This document shows positions 1 to 8,204 of a DNA stretch of 35,184 bases, piece after piece. Numbering within the stretch: the first letter of the stretch is position 1; each line of letters begins with the position of its first letter. The notes beneath the pieces were generated by a model, which was not told where the DNA came from, ran no database searches, and was given only the letters and a program-made list of their open reading frames with translations. Source of the DNA: Desulfobacteraceae bacterium (lineage in GTDB: Bacteria; Desulfobacterota; Desulfobacteria; Desulfobacterales; Desulfosalsimonadaceae); the NCBI GenBank assembly GCA_003599885.1, contig QZKW01000078.1, positions 1 to 35,184 of the forward strand, written 5' to 3'. Position numbers and translations under genes: made by a program.

Positions 1-80
1 CGAGGAACCGAATGCGGGAAAACCGCACGTTCGGGACTGTGCGGGGGGCGCCGGGTAACCGGCGTTCCTACCGCAGAAGA
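1..80 (+). other. 3' end of a group II intron (domain V and VI), partial and possibly decayed
   Basis: Positions 9-34 fold like group II intron domain V. CCGAA (8-12) pairs with TTCGG (30-34), TGCGG (13-17) pairs with CCGCA (23-27), a GAAA-type loop closes the hairpin, and a two-base CG bulge sits at 28-29. A domain VI-like stem follows at 49-64 (CGCCGG/CCGGCG with a GTAA loop), then a CCTAC run at 67-71 that would hold the branch adenosine. The 5' part and any reverse transcriptase lie outside the window. The bases at the foot of domain V (GGAACC paired with GGGAC) depart from the usual GAGCC/GGTTC, so the catalytic AGC triad appears to be AAC. This suggests a degenerate copy. The intron boundary near 75-80 is approximate. 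Confidence 0.65.
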
Positions 81-130
81 AAAGTAACAAAAGAACCCAA
101 CCCGCGATGCGGAAAGCCCCCCGGGCCTGA

Positions 131-270
131 CGGTTTCCGTGGCGTGGGTAAAAACTCGCTTTATATAATGGGTTGCCGGGATCGGTTTCGCCGATCCTGT
201 TTATCGTCACCGGCAGATTTGTTGATTGCTATCCCCTCAAACAGTTTGCCCCCGTGATCCACGGAAACCG
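131..270. repeat. 12-bp perfect inverted repeat flanking about 116 bp
   Basis: CGGTTTCCGTGG at 131-142 is matched exactly by its reverse complement CCACGGAAACCG at 259-270. The enclosed DNA has no convincing gene. It contains a separate small hairpin at 179-197. The repeat could be the ends of a small non-autonomous element, a folded RNA, or chance. No flanking target duplication was recognised. Confidence 0.35.
179..204 (+). terminator. terminator-like hairpin
   Basis: GGATCGG (179-185) pairs with CCGATCC (191-197) around a five-base loop and is followed by TGTTTAT. It lies about 100 bp downstream of the intron end and could stop transcription coming from the left. The T-tract is weak. Confidence 0.35.
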
Positions 271-579
271 AAGGAGCAGGGCCGCATCGCAACGGGCAAA
301 AAACCATTTGAAATAGTAAGTTCTTTTTTTCCATATACTGGCAAGACAAATAAGATTGGGATATTCTTAAAATTCAGAAAAATGACTTTCATTGTTAAAG
401 ATGGCGGCTTCTCCTTTGTAAGGAAAATCCTACAAAAAAATCAGCCAAAATCTGCTATTTTAAATTTTAATTTTTCAGTAAATTATCACAACGGAAAAGT
501 TAAGCTCACATTTAAAAGATTCAATCGAGTCAGCAGGTATCAAAAGATGCTCTTAAAAAGCAGAATGCATGGAAAAAAA

Positions 580-723
580 ATGAGTGCCGGAGCCCAAGAC
601 AGTCAAAATGTCGGCCAAATGAAATCAGGGGGCTTAACCATTGATCATGTCATTATATTCATTGTGGTCATCGTTCTATCCATCACGATCTTCAATACGT
701 ATTTCTCAGTGAGCCCTCATTAA
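580..723 (+). CDS. possible small single-pass membrane protein (47 aa)
   Basis: The reading frame from the ATG at 580 encodes a polar N-terminus followed by one strongly hydrophobic stretch (IDHVIIFIVVIVLSITIF) and a short tail, compatible with one transmembrane helix. A GGA lies six bases upstream as a weak ribosome binding site. The frame is open much further upstream (from 226), but that part is AT-rich, has no recognisable domain and is probably non-coding. The next ATG upstream (565) is also possible. No family is recognised. The surroundings are decayed DNA, so this may be a fragment or a chance frame. Confidence 0.25.
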   Translation: MSAGAQDSQNVGQMKSGGLTIDHVIIFIVVIVLSITIFNTYFSVSPH

Positions 724-1120
724 AGAACAAACAAACTTCGCATTGATATCGTGATTGACAGGGGCAAAATTATTCCTGACCGGTTGGATAAAGTCATCGT
801 CAATGAACTGATGAATTTTCCAGAAATCGATTATGATGTGTTCGCAGACCTTCTTTTCAAACTGGCCGGGCAGGCTGTTGAAAAATTTAAGGCCTATCTT
901 GATGAAGAACCGATGATCAATGTGGTGCAGTATCACAAAAAAGAAATCGGGCAATACATTCTGTATAAACTTGATTCAAAAACAGAAAAGGATTTCGCCA
1001 GATATTCTGGAACATGACAAGGCGATGCTGAAATGGCTGCGTCCGGCCGCCAACCAGTTCCATATTTACTGGAAACGAAAAGTCAGGAGAGATTCCAAAC
1101 CGTCCTTTATCGAACTCAAG
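724..1120 (+). pseudogene. decayed C-terminal fragment of a type III restriction endonuclease subunit (Res)
   Basis: The frame from 724 reads like the C-terminal part of type III restriction Res subunits (for example FADLLFKLAGQAVEKF and the following YLDEEPMINVVQY). After about 972 (ILYKL) the text jumps straight to the FDSxxExxFA segment, which lies further downstream in intact Res proteins as I remember them, so an internal deletion is inferred. An extra T at 1003 then shifts the frame. Dropping it continues as ILEHDK and KWLRPAANQFHIYW, the conserved region before the C-terminal nuclease-like PDF motif. A further shift near 1090 leaves only a blurred KPSFIEL where EPDFIVE is expected. No helicase part and no Mod methyltransferase are present. 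This is a dead remnant. Confidence 0.7.
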
Positions 1121-1202
1121 GCTTCTCCTATAACGTCCCGAAAATGGTTCCCCGGAACTTCAATGCTGATTACTCCCGGCGCGAGCTATCCTGGTAAATA
1201 TA

Positions 1203-1236
1203 AAGCCGCCTTGGAAACGAATTCCCAAGGCGGCTT
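1203..1236 (-). terminator. Rho-independent-type terminator of the porin gene
   Basis: A perfect 12-bp stem (AAGCCGCCTTGG at 1203-1214 against CCAAGGCGGCTT at 1225-1236) with a 10-base loop lies 22 bases beyond the porin stop. On the minus strand the stem is followed by TTTATATTT, a modest T-tract. Confidence 0.75.
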
Positions 1237-1258
1237 CAGTTCTCAATTTATGATGAAA

Positions 1259-2377
1259 TTAAAACTTATATGTCATATCAACGTGATAGGTTTTGGCATC
1301 CTGATCGAGGTCCCGCTCAATCGGTTCATACAGGTAAGCGGTGGTGCCCACGGAGCAATGTTTGGTCAGGGCATAGCTCAACCCGACTTTAAACCCTTTG
1401 ACATCCGTTGAATTCAGGGAACCGCCGAAATCGCTGTCCTTCATGCCCTGCTGGACCGAGTCCGCTCCGATTTCTGCATATGCCAGGCCGAATTTCACCT
1501 TGTTGACTTTGGTGTCCAGACCCAGGACCCAGCCCAGATTTTCTTCTTCCGGATCCAGGTCGCCGCCCTGAATACTCTGGCCTTCTTCGCCGCTGGCGCC
1601 CACGTTGTAGAAAATCTGTGCGTAGGGGGAAAATTTGGCGAAATCGGTTTCAATGCTGCCGCCGGTATAAAAATCAATGATTTCATAATTATAATCGCTG
1701 TCCAGGCCAAGTGCTTCATAATCAATATAGTCATCCACCTGATGGTAATTGTAAAACGCCAGGGCGGCCGTGACCATATCCATTTTCACGCCTGCCTGGA
1801 TGGCTTCCATTTGCGAGATGTCCTTGTCCGCGTATCTCACCTGGTACCAGCCGGTGGTAACAAAAAAGGGTTCGAAATCCGCTGTTCCGGAGAACCCGGC
1901 CGGCCGCAGGTCACTGTCCCACAGGGCCCATGAGGTTTCATAAGGATTTTTGTGCTGGCCTGCCAGAACCTTGAATTTGTCCATCTTGTGTTCCGCATAG
2001 GCGTAATCCAGACGGATATCGCCGGTTTCAAATATCTGTTCTTCAGACCAGGTGTCGTTGGTGGATGTGCCGTCCAGTCCGCCAGTGGCCAGACCAGCAG
2101 CGATTTTCCAGTTTTCGTCGGGGTTGTTCCATTTCATGCCCATCAGAAACTTGGTGCGCAGGCGATCGGTGGCGTCTTCATCCGGCACGTCTTTTTCCGC
2201 ATATTCATATCGCAGACGAAGTTCGCCGTTGATTTCCAGGCTCTTTAAAAAGTCACTGGCATAGACCGGTGCTGGCGTCTTTTCTTCTTCTGCTGCCAGT
2301 GCGGACAATGGCAGGCATACAGCCATGCCAAGCAGAAAGATCATGGATGCTAAACCGTTTTTTACCTTTTGTTTCAT
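1259..2377 (-). CDS. outer-membrane porin-like beta-barrel protein
   Basis: This 372-residue protein starts with a typical signal peptide (MKQK, a hydrophobic core, then LSALAA before EEEK). It continues as alternating short amphipathic strands rich in Tyr, Asp and Gly (LRLRYEYAE, IRLDYAYAEHK, KFGLAYAEIG) and ends in MTYKF. A terminal aromatic residue is the usual signal for outer-membrane barrel assembly. The start at 2377 is chosen over the longer frame (to 2641) because AAGGAG precedes this ATG and the signal peptide begins there. It probably forms a general or anion-type diffusion pore. The exact porin family and substrate are not identified. It is transcribed alone, divergently from the PHP-glycosyltransferase gene, with its own terminator. 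Confidence 0.85.
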   Translation of the reverse strand: MKQKVKNGLASMIFLLGMAVCLPLSALAAEEEKTPAPVYASDFLKSLEINGELRLRYEYAEKDVPDEDATDRLRTKFLMGMKWNNPDENWKIAAGLATGGLDGTSTNDTWSEEQIFETGDIRLDYAYAEHKMDKFKVLAGQHKNPYETSWALWDSDLRPAGFSGTADFEPFFVTTGWYQVRYADKDISQMEAIQAGVKMDMVTAALAFYNYHQVDDYIDYEALGLDSDYNYEIIDFYTGGSIETDFAKFSPYAQIFYNVGASGEEGQSIQGGDLDPEEENLGWVLGLDTKVNKVKFGLAYAEIGADSVQQGMKDSDFGGSLNSTDVKGFKVGLSYALTKHCSVGTTAYLYEPIERDLDQDAKTYHVDMTYKF

Positions 2378-2432
2378 TTTTTTCTCCTTAGGTTGATGAT
2401 AAATAAAAAAATCGATGGTGTTTTGATTTTTC

Positions 2433-2479
2433 ACATTTAACGTCGCAAGCGCTTTCGCTAAATGTGTTGACGTTAATGT
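2433..2479. promoter_or_regulatory. dyad element in the porin upstream region, candidate operator
   Basis: ACATTTAACGTC (2433-2444) is matched in inverted orientation by GACGTTAATGT (2469-2479), with one T missing. The spacer contains the palindrome AAGCGCTT and a second inverted TAAATGT arm. It lies 56-102 bp upstream of the porin start, where a regulator of porin transcription could bind. The rest of the 411-bp gap between the divergent genes (2378-2788) shows no gene. No promoter hexamers could be assigned with confidence. Confidence 0.4.
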
Positions 2480-2788
2480 AGGAGGGTTATGTGAATTAAA
2501 TATGTCAGTTGTGTGAAGAAAAATTGAAATCTGTGTTACAAAACGGTGACACTGTGACTGATGCGTATGAGAAAACGGATATTTCATTTGATGGATGTTG
2601 CGTAACGAAAAATATATATACTTAAAAACCCCCACCTTCAAAGCTTGTCACCATTCCGTCATCCAATCTTTTCCATTAAATCACATAATCGCCATACTCC
2701 CGAAAAACTTCTCCCTTATTATTCGTACAACCGGTTCCTTATAAAAGGTCCGGCATCGAATAATCTACTATAAAAAGGAGAAAATTTT

Positions 2789-5278
2789 ATGACCAATTCA
2801 GGAATGCGGGTGGATCTGCACGTTCATTCCAAATCATCCACGCGGCCATCCCAGTGGATCTTGCAGAAAATCGACTGCCCGGAGAGTTTTACATCCCATC
2901 GCAAACTCTATGACATCGCCAAATCGAGAGGCATGGATCTCGTGACCATCACGGACCACAACAATATCGACGGGTGCCTGGAGATCGCCCACTTGCCGGA
3001 CACGTTCATCAGTGAAGAAATCACCGCCTATTTTCCGGAAAACGGGTGCAAGCTGCATGTGCTGGCCCATGATATTAATGAGGCCCAGCATCTGGAAATC
3101 AATTATCTTCGGGAAAACGTCTATGACCTGACGTCGTATCTAAACCAGGAAGCCATATTCCACGTGCTGGCCCACCCCTTGTTTGACTTAAACCACAAGC
3201 TCACCCTGGATTATTTTGAAAAAATGCTGCTGTTGTTTCAAAATTTTGAAATCAACGGTTCCAGGGACGGGTTTCAGAACCAGATTTTAGAGGCGGTTTT
3301 GAAGAATTTGACGCCAGGAGACATGGGGTTACTTGCGGATAAACATCAGATTTTTCCGGAGGGCAGGTGTTGGGAAAAAAACCTGACGGGTGGTTCCGAC
3401 GACCATTCATCGCTCAATATTGCCCGTATGCATACGTTTGTTCCCGATGCGGCCACAAAAGAAGCATTTTTTAAAGGCATCGCCGATGGCCGAGGGTTTG
3501 TGAAGGGCAAGCCTGCCACCCCCAAAACCATGGCCCATAATCTCTATGGCATCGCGTATCAGTTTTATAAATCAAAATTCAAGCTCGACAAATATGTACA
3601 TCAACACACGCTTTTCCAGTTTGTGGACTGCGCATTGACATGCCCGGAGGATGAACGGGGAATTCTGACCCGGCTTCAGGATTATTTGATCGCCAGAAAA
3701 CCTGCGCTGCCTTTTTTAAAATCCGGCTCAGATGATCTGATGGGGCTGATTCAAAAAAAAGCCGGTGAAGCCATCCGTCAGAACACTAATTATCAAAAGA
3801 TGTTCAAAGAAACAAAGGCACATTCCTGGAGAAAAGAAGAGGATTGGTATCGTTTTGTGGGAGAGGTTTCCGAACAGGTAATGAAAACCTTTGCGGATAC
3901 CACTCTTGACAGTCTGGCAAAGGCCCGGTTTTTCAACCTGTTTCAGACCATCGGGTCCGCTGGGTCTGTGTATACCTTGCTGATGCCGTATTTTGTAGCT
4001 TTCCGGTTGTTCACCAAAGACCGTGCGTTCGCTGTGTCCTGCAAAAAACATTTTATCGGTGAAGACGTTCAGCCCGGAGAAAAAAACGGCCATATCGCCA
4101 TTTTCACCGATACCCTGAATGAAACCAACGGGGTAGCCCTGACGCTCCGCATGCAGTTGAAAATTGCCAAAAGCTCCGGAAAACGTCTTTCTGTCATCAC
4201 CTGTGCGCCGGACAGTGAAGTAGAAGGGGCAAACAATTTTACGCCCATCGGCACATTTGAAATTCCGGAATATACCGGCATCAAATTGCATTATCCGCCG
4301 GTGTTGAAAATGCTGGAACATTGCTATGAAAATAATTACACCCATATTCAGACTTCCACACCCGGTCCGGTGGGCCTGGCAGGACTTGCCATCGCCCGGA
4401 TTCTCGACATCCCGGTGGTAGGAACCTATCATACGTCGTTTCCGCAATATGTGGCGGAGCTGACCGGTGATCCGTCCATGGAAGTCATGGCCTGGAAATT
4501 CATGATCTGGTTCTATAATCAAATGGATATCGTGTATGTACCGTCCAATGCCACGGGCGTGGAACTGGCGGAAAAAGGGATTATCCGCTCAAAAATCCGG
4601 CTCTACCCCAGAGGCGTTGATACCCAGCGATTTCATCCGTCTCACCGGAACGGATTCTGGAAAGATCGTTACCAGATCCCGGAAAAGAGCGTGAAATTAC
4701 TTTACGTGGGAAGGATTTCAAAAGAGAAGAACCTGGATGTTCTGGTCCGGGCATTTCAAAAGCTTAACTTGCTGAAACCCAATCTCCATCTGATCGTCGT
4801 TGGAGACGGACCATACCGTAAAGATATGGAATGGGATCTGCAACACACCCGCACCCTATTCACCGGGTCTCTGGAAGGAGACGATCTGGCCAGCGCTTAC
4901 GCGTCAAGCGACCTGTTTGTTTTCCCGTCCGGCACAGACACTTTCGGCAATGTGGTGCTGGAGGCTCAGGCTTCCGGACTGCCGGTGATTGTCACTGACA
5001 AGGGGGGACCCCAGGAAAACCTCATTAGTGGAGAAACCGGACTTATTGTCCAGGTCGGAAGTGACGAAGCCATTGTAGATGCGGTTCTGGAAATCGGGTT
5101 CACACCCTACCTTTTGGCTCGAATGAAAAAAAATGCCAGAAGGTATATGGAAAACCGGTCCTTTGAAGCGGCGTTTGACCGGAGCTGGAAGATGTATCAA
5201 TCGGAACCCTTTACGGGAACGACTGTTGAATCTTTCGGAGACGGGCAGGAAGCCCAGACGTTCCGGTTCGCGTCTTGA
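2789..5278 (+). CDS. PHP-domain metallophosphoesterase fused to a family 4 glycosyltransferase
   Basis: This 829-residue two-domain protein starts at 2789 with GGAG seven bases upstream. The N-terminal ~260 residues are a PHP domain with its metal-binding motifs in order: DLHVHS (9-14), TITDHNN, HVLAHP and GGSDDHSS. From about residue 430 comes a GT-B glycosyltransferase of the GT4 type, with FTDTLNETNGV, the YHTSFP acceptor-side motif, VGRISKEKN, VVGDGP and FPSGTDTFGNVVLEA. The first acid of the EX7E motif is Asp here. The GT domain should transfer a sugar from a nucleotide sugar to a lipid or glycan. The PHP domain could hydrolyse a phosphoester, perhaps a sugar-lipid phosphate. It stands alone but faces an envelope-glycan operon, so an envelope role is inferred. 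Confidence 0.88.
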   Translation: MTNSGMRVDLHVHSKSSTRPSQWILQKIDCPESFTSHRKLYDIAKSRGMDLVTITDHNNIDGCLEIAHLPDTFISEEITAYFPENGCKLHVLAHDINEAQHLEINYLRENVYDLTSYLNQEAIFHVLAHPLFDLNHKLTLDYFEKMLLLFQNFEINGSRDGFQNQILEAVLKNLTPGDMGLLADKHQIFPEGRCWEKNLTGGSDDHSSLNIARMHTFVPDAATKEAFFKGIADGRGFVKGKPATPKTMAHNLYGIAYQFYKSKFKLDKYVHQHTLFQFVDCALTCPEDERGILTRLQDYLIARKPALPFLKSGSDDLMGLIQKKAGEAIRQNTNYQKMFKETKAHSWRKEEDWYRFVGEVSEQVMKTFADTTLDSLAKARFFNLFQTIGSAGSVYTLLMPYFVAFRLFTKDRAFAVSCKKHFIGEDVQPGEKNGHIAIFTDTLNETNGVALTLRMQLKIAKSSGKRLSVITCAPDSEVEGANNFTPIGTFEIPEYTGIKLHYPPVLKMLEHCYENNYTHIQTSTPGPVGLAGLAIARILDIPVVGTYHTSFPQYVAELTGDPSMEVMAWKFMIWFYNQMDIVYVPSNATGVELAEKGIIRSKIRLYPRGVDTQRFHPSHRNGFWKDRYQIPEKSVKLLYVGRISKEKNLDVLVRAFQKLNLLKPNLHLIVVGDGPYRKDMEWDLQHTRTLFTGSLEGDDLASAYASSDLFVFPSGTDTFGNVVLEAQASGLPVIVTDKGGPQENLISGETGLIVQVGSDEAIVDAVLEIGFTPYLLARMKKNARRYMENRSFEAAFDRSWKMYQSEPFTGTTVESFGDGQEAQTFRFAS

Positions 5279-5284
5279 CGGTTT

Positions 5285-5343
5285 TATGACCTGGTATTTT
5301 CCGGGTCATGGGATTATTGCAGTGGAGACATGTGTCTCCACTG
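5285..5343. terminator. two hairpins between convergent genes
   Basis: CAGTGGAGACA (5320-5330) and TGTCTCCACTG (5333-5343) form an 11-bp perfect stem. Just before it, GACCTGG and CCGGGTC (about 5288-5307) form a weaker stem with one mismatch. Both lie between the end of the PHP-glycosyltransferase gene (+) and the end of the GtrB-like gene (-), where a bidirectional stop is expected. Neither has a strong T-tract. Confidence 0.5.
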
Positions 5344-5380
5344 AAAAATGGATTCCAATCTATTCAACTCGTTTTATCCA

Positions 5381-6367
5381 TTATTCCGCCATTTGTGGCT
5401 TCTCAATCCGGCTTTCTCCTGAGCGAGGCTGGGAAAACGTTTCGGAGATGATATAGCGCGGCCGGCCTTTTACCTCCTCATAAATACGGGCAAGATAGTG
5501 CCCGATGATACCGAGGCTGCTGAGCGTCAGGCTGCCAAAAATCAGCAGCAATAAAATTACGGTTGTAAATCCGCTGACAGCTTTTCCGGAGAACTTCATG
5601 TATAAGGTTTGCAACCCCAAAAATACCGCAAAAATAAAAAAACCCAATCCTGTGATCGTCGAAAGATGCAGTGGTGCCGACGAAAATGCGGTTACCGAAT
5701 TCAGCGCAAGCCGTATTAATCCCAACAGGGACCATCGGGAACCGCCGCTGATGCGGATAGGAACATCAAAATCTATCTGTGCTCGCGGGAATCCCACCCA
5801 ATTGATCATTCCCCGGTAAAATAAACTGCGCTCTTTCATTCCGAGCCAGGCTTCAACGACTTGGCGGTCGAGCAGCTTAAAGTCTGACATGCCATCAAGC
5901 TTAACCCCGGAAAATATGCGAAAAACCGTATAAAAAATTCTGGCTCCAAATCGGTTCAAAGGGGATTCGATACCGCGTTCCCGCTTTACCGCCTCGATAA
6001 CCTTCGCTTGACCTGAGCGCCAGATATTCACCATTTCAGGGATCAGCTCGGGCGGGTGCTGCAAATCACCATCCATGGTGATAGCCGCTTGTGCATGCGT
6101 ATGTTCCAAACCTGCGCAAAGTGCACATTCCTTACCGAAGTTTCGGCTAAGGCGGATGCCCGTTATTTTTGGATAATACCGGCTCTGATCCGTAATCGTC
6201 AGCCAGGTTTCGTCGGTGGAGCCGTCATCCACCAGGATCACCCGATAATCCTTGCATACCGACTCGACGAATGGAATCAGGGTCTTCAGAAAATTTGGCA
6301 GGTTGGCGGCTTCTCCATAGAGAGGAACCACTATCGCTAACTCTGGAGAAGATTTCAGCTCAGTCAT
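5381..6367 (-). CDS. GtrB/DPM1-like family 2 glycosyltransferase with C-terminal membrane anchor
   Basis: This 328-residue protein opens with the GT2 fold: AIVVPLYGEAANL, ILVDDGSTDET, a region with MDGDLQHPPELIP (DXD-type metal site) and the KLLDRQVVEA acceptor segment. Two hydrophobic helices near residues 230-300 and a short basic tail complete the GtrB/ArnC-like architecture. Members load a sugar from UDP or GDP onto undecaprenyl phosphate at the inner face of the membrane. It is the last gene of a five-gene operon. Its ATG lies inside the end of the preceding gene (8-bp overlap), so translation is coupled. The lipid-linked sugar would feed the GT-C enzymes encoded upstream. The sugar is unknown. 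Confidence 0.88.
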   Translation of the reverse strand: MTELKSSPELAIVVPLYGEAANLPNFLKTLIPFVESVCKDYRVILVDDGSTDETWLTITDQSRYYPKITGIRLSRNFGKECALCAGLEHTHAQAAITMDGDLQHPPELIPEMVNIWRSGQAKVIEAVKRERGIESPLNRFGARIFYTVFRIFSGVKLDGMSDFKLLDRQVVEAWLGMKERSLFYRGMINWVGFPRAQIDFDVPIRISGGSRWSLLGLIRLALNSVTAFSSAPLHLSTITGLGFFIFAVFLGLQTLYMKFSGKAVSGFTTVILLLLIFGSLTLSSLGIIGHYLARIYEEVKGRPRYIISETFSQPRSGESRIEKPQMAE

Positions 6368-8204
6368 GGCCTAAAATCCGCTGAGTAATATCAGTGTTCA
6401 AAGCTATATTTAAACGAAGGTTTTCCATAGTCGAGATTCCCTGTTTGGCGTTTTCTAATAGGTCTACTTCTATGACCTTGAATTTTTCATTTTCAAAAAC
6501 CACAGCCCGGCTATTGGATCTCGCGAGCAGAAGATCATTAAGCTGTTTGTCCGCAAGTAGGGTTTTAACATAGGTTCCGATTGGCTCAATCACAGTTGCC
6601 TGCTTTACAAAATCTGCTTCATAGCGGCTTTTTCGAACAAGGATATGGGTGATGTTATAACTTTTACAGATACGCAAGAGCTCCTTTTGATCGCTGGTAT
6701 AAAGCATCCGCAAAATATCCTGGAGGCCGAGGACGGTTTCACGCCATATTTCAATGTTCCAGGGCTGCATCGTTTCATAACCATACGTAGCGGCCCGGCC
6801 GGCCCAGTATGGCAGATCATCCGCATCATATGGGTGGGCGGCAAAACGCACATTAACCGGCAAGCGCTTTGCGAATGCATAAAGGTCCTCGTTAGGAGTG
6901 CGGGTAATGGTCATGCCACGGTTTGATATGATCCCGTCACCGGCAAAAATCCAAACCGAGGAAATGCAGACAATGGCCATCAGATTCCGCAGGGCGGCGA
7001 TCCGCCATCCGTTCTTGTTAGCGCCAATAAGGCCAGCGCTGCAAACGACCAACATGATTGAGGCCATGGGCAGTCCGAACGTCAGGCCTCGTTCCGGAGA
7101 ATAAAGATGAAAGGCAAAGACCCGTGCGATGCAGTAAACGAAAATGGACCCTAAAAGAAAGGCCAAGGGCATCAAGGGCGCCGGTGCCAGCCGCAAGAGC
7201 GGAATCATGGTGATGAGAGCAATCATTAAAAGCCCGGAGGTGGAGCCAAGCTCGCGATAGGCTGCCTGGAAAACCGGAAGCGGGGAAGTTCCGACAGACT
7301 CAAAGAATGGCAAAATCAGCATTTTGACAGCATGGTTTGCTGCATCCGGGAATGGCAGAACCTCTAAGCGCGCGGTAAAAGCCGGTTCATTCTTTGCTTC
7401 TTCAAGGGTATGCATCCTCCCTTGCATTTGCAGGGTAGTCGGAAGGATCAGGAGAAAACATGCAGCCACGATAAGCGCGTAACGTTTGAGCTGCTGTCCA
7501 AGTTTGTACAAAATCCGGGGGGAGTCAATTTCTGTGAGGCAGTAAATCCCTTCAGCGGCGAGGATCAGCAGCATCGCGGAGGGATACAACAACGCCGATA
7601 GAGAGGCGGCAACCAAGCGTGTGCGATAACTATTCACCAGCGCACCGGCAGTCCATAAGGCGAAAAGGGGGAAAGCAAAAGCGCGCGGCAATCCGCCGGC
7701 GATGCGATCAATTATAAAAGAGGTATGAAACATGAAAAAAATGAGCAAAGCGGCAGGCGCCAGTCCCCGACGGGAGCGCAGCACCAGGCATCCTGAGTAG
7801 AAAATTATCAAAAAACACAGGGCCTGGATAACTTTCGATGCATAATACAGTCCGAATACAGGGACCGTGAGAATATACAATAATCGGCAAAGGGGCGTCA
7901 TGAACATCATCATGCTATTGGCGATGGGATCGTCGGCAAGCGCACCCTCAGGGCCATAACGATGAAAAGGAAAAAGCGTTGTCCGGGCGTCATCGTTTTG
8001 GAAGTCGGGATTAAGCAGTAATTGCGTGTGATTGGTAATCCATATGCCAAAGTACAAGCATAATAGCGCCAAAAGCACAATGACAGTAAGCCAGTGCAGC
8101 GGGTGGCGGGGAATCCGGGTTTTGACCGGGGGGAAAAAATCTTTATCCGGACCCGGCAGCCATGATTGAAACAGGGCCTTTCCCGTGGTCAAGAAACGGG
8201 TCAA
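6360..8204 (-). CDS. large polytopic membrane protein, GT-C glycosyltransferase-like
   Basis: This 614-residue protein has about a dozen hydrophobic segments between residues 35 and 420, followed by a soluble C-terminal part. The first loop carries NPDFQNDDARTTLFPFHRYGPEG. An acidic first periplasmic loop is typical of GT-C enzymes that take sugars from polyprenyl phosphate carriers, but no signature is strong enough to name a family. The C-terminal region has short alpha/beta text (ITHILVRKSRYEADF). The start at 8204 is TTG, overlapping the preceding stop as TTGA, so it depends on coupling. A start slightly inside is possible. The position between two lipid-sugar synthases supports a role in glycan assembly on the periplasmic side. 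Confidence 0.65.
   Translation of the reverse strand: MTRFLTTGKALFQSWLPGPDKDFFPPVKTRIPRHPLHWLTVIVLLALLCLYFGIWITNHTQLLLNPDFQNDDARTTLFPFHRYGPEGALADDPIANSMMMFMTPLCRLLYILTVPVFGLYYASKVIQALCFLIIFYSGCLVLRSRRGLAPAALLIFFMFHTSFIIDRIAGGLPRAFAFPLFALWTAGALVNSYRTRLVAASLSALLYPSAMLLILAAEGIYCLTEIDSPRILYKLGQQLKRYALIVAACFLLILPTTLQMQGRMHTLEEAKNEPAFTARLEVLPFPDAANHAVKMLILPFFESVGTSPLPVFQAAYRELGSTSGLLMIALITMIPLLRLAPAPLMPLAFLLGSIFVYCIARVFAFHLYSPERGLTFGLPMASIMLVVCSAGLIGANKNGWRIAALRNLMAIVCISSVWIFAGDGIISNRGMTITRTPNEDLYAFAKRLPVNVRFAAHPYDADDLPYWAGRAATYGYETMQPWNIEIWRETVLGLQDILRMLYTSDQKELLRICKSYNITHILVRKSRYEADFVKQATVIEPIGTYVKTLLADKQLNDLLLARSNSRAVVFENEKFKVIEVDLLENAKQGISTMENLRLNIALNTDITQRILGHD

Noticed and set aside
1116-1411. 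continuation of the plus-strand frame beyond the Res remnant
   Set aside because: Past 1200 it runs through the porin terminator and the 3' end of the porin gene in antisense. Only the part up to about 1120 shows Res similarity.
3728-4522. 264-codon open frame on the minus strand
   Set aside because: It lies wholly inside the PHP-glycosyltransferase gene, whose motifs are intact, and its translation resembles no protein family. It is a shadow frame.
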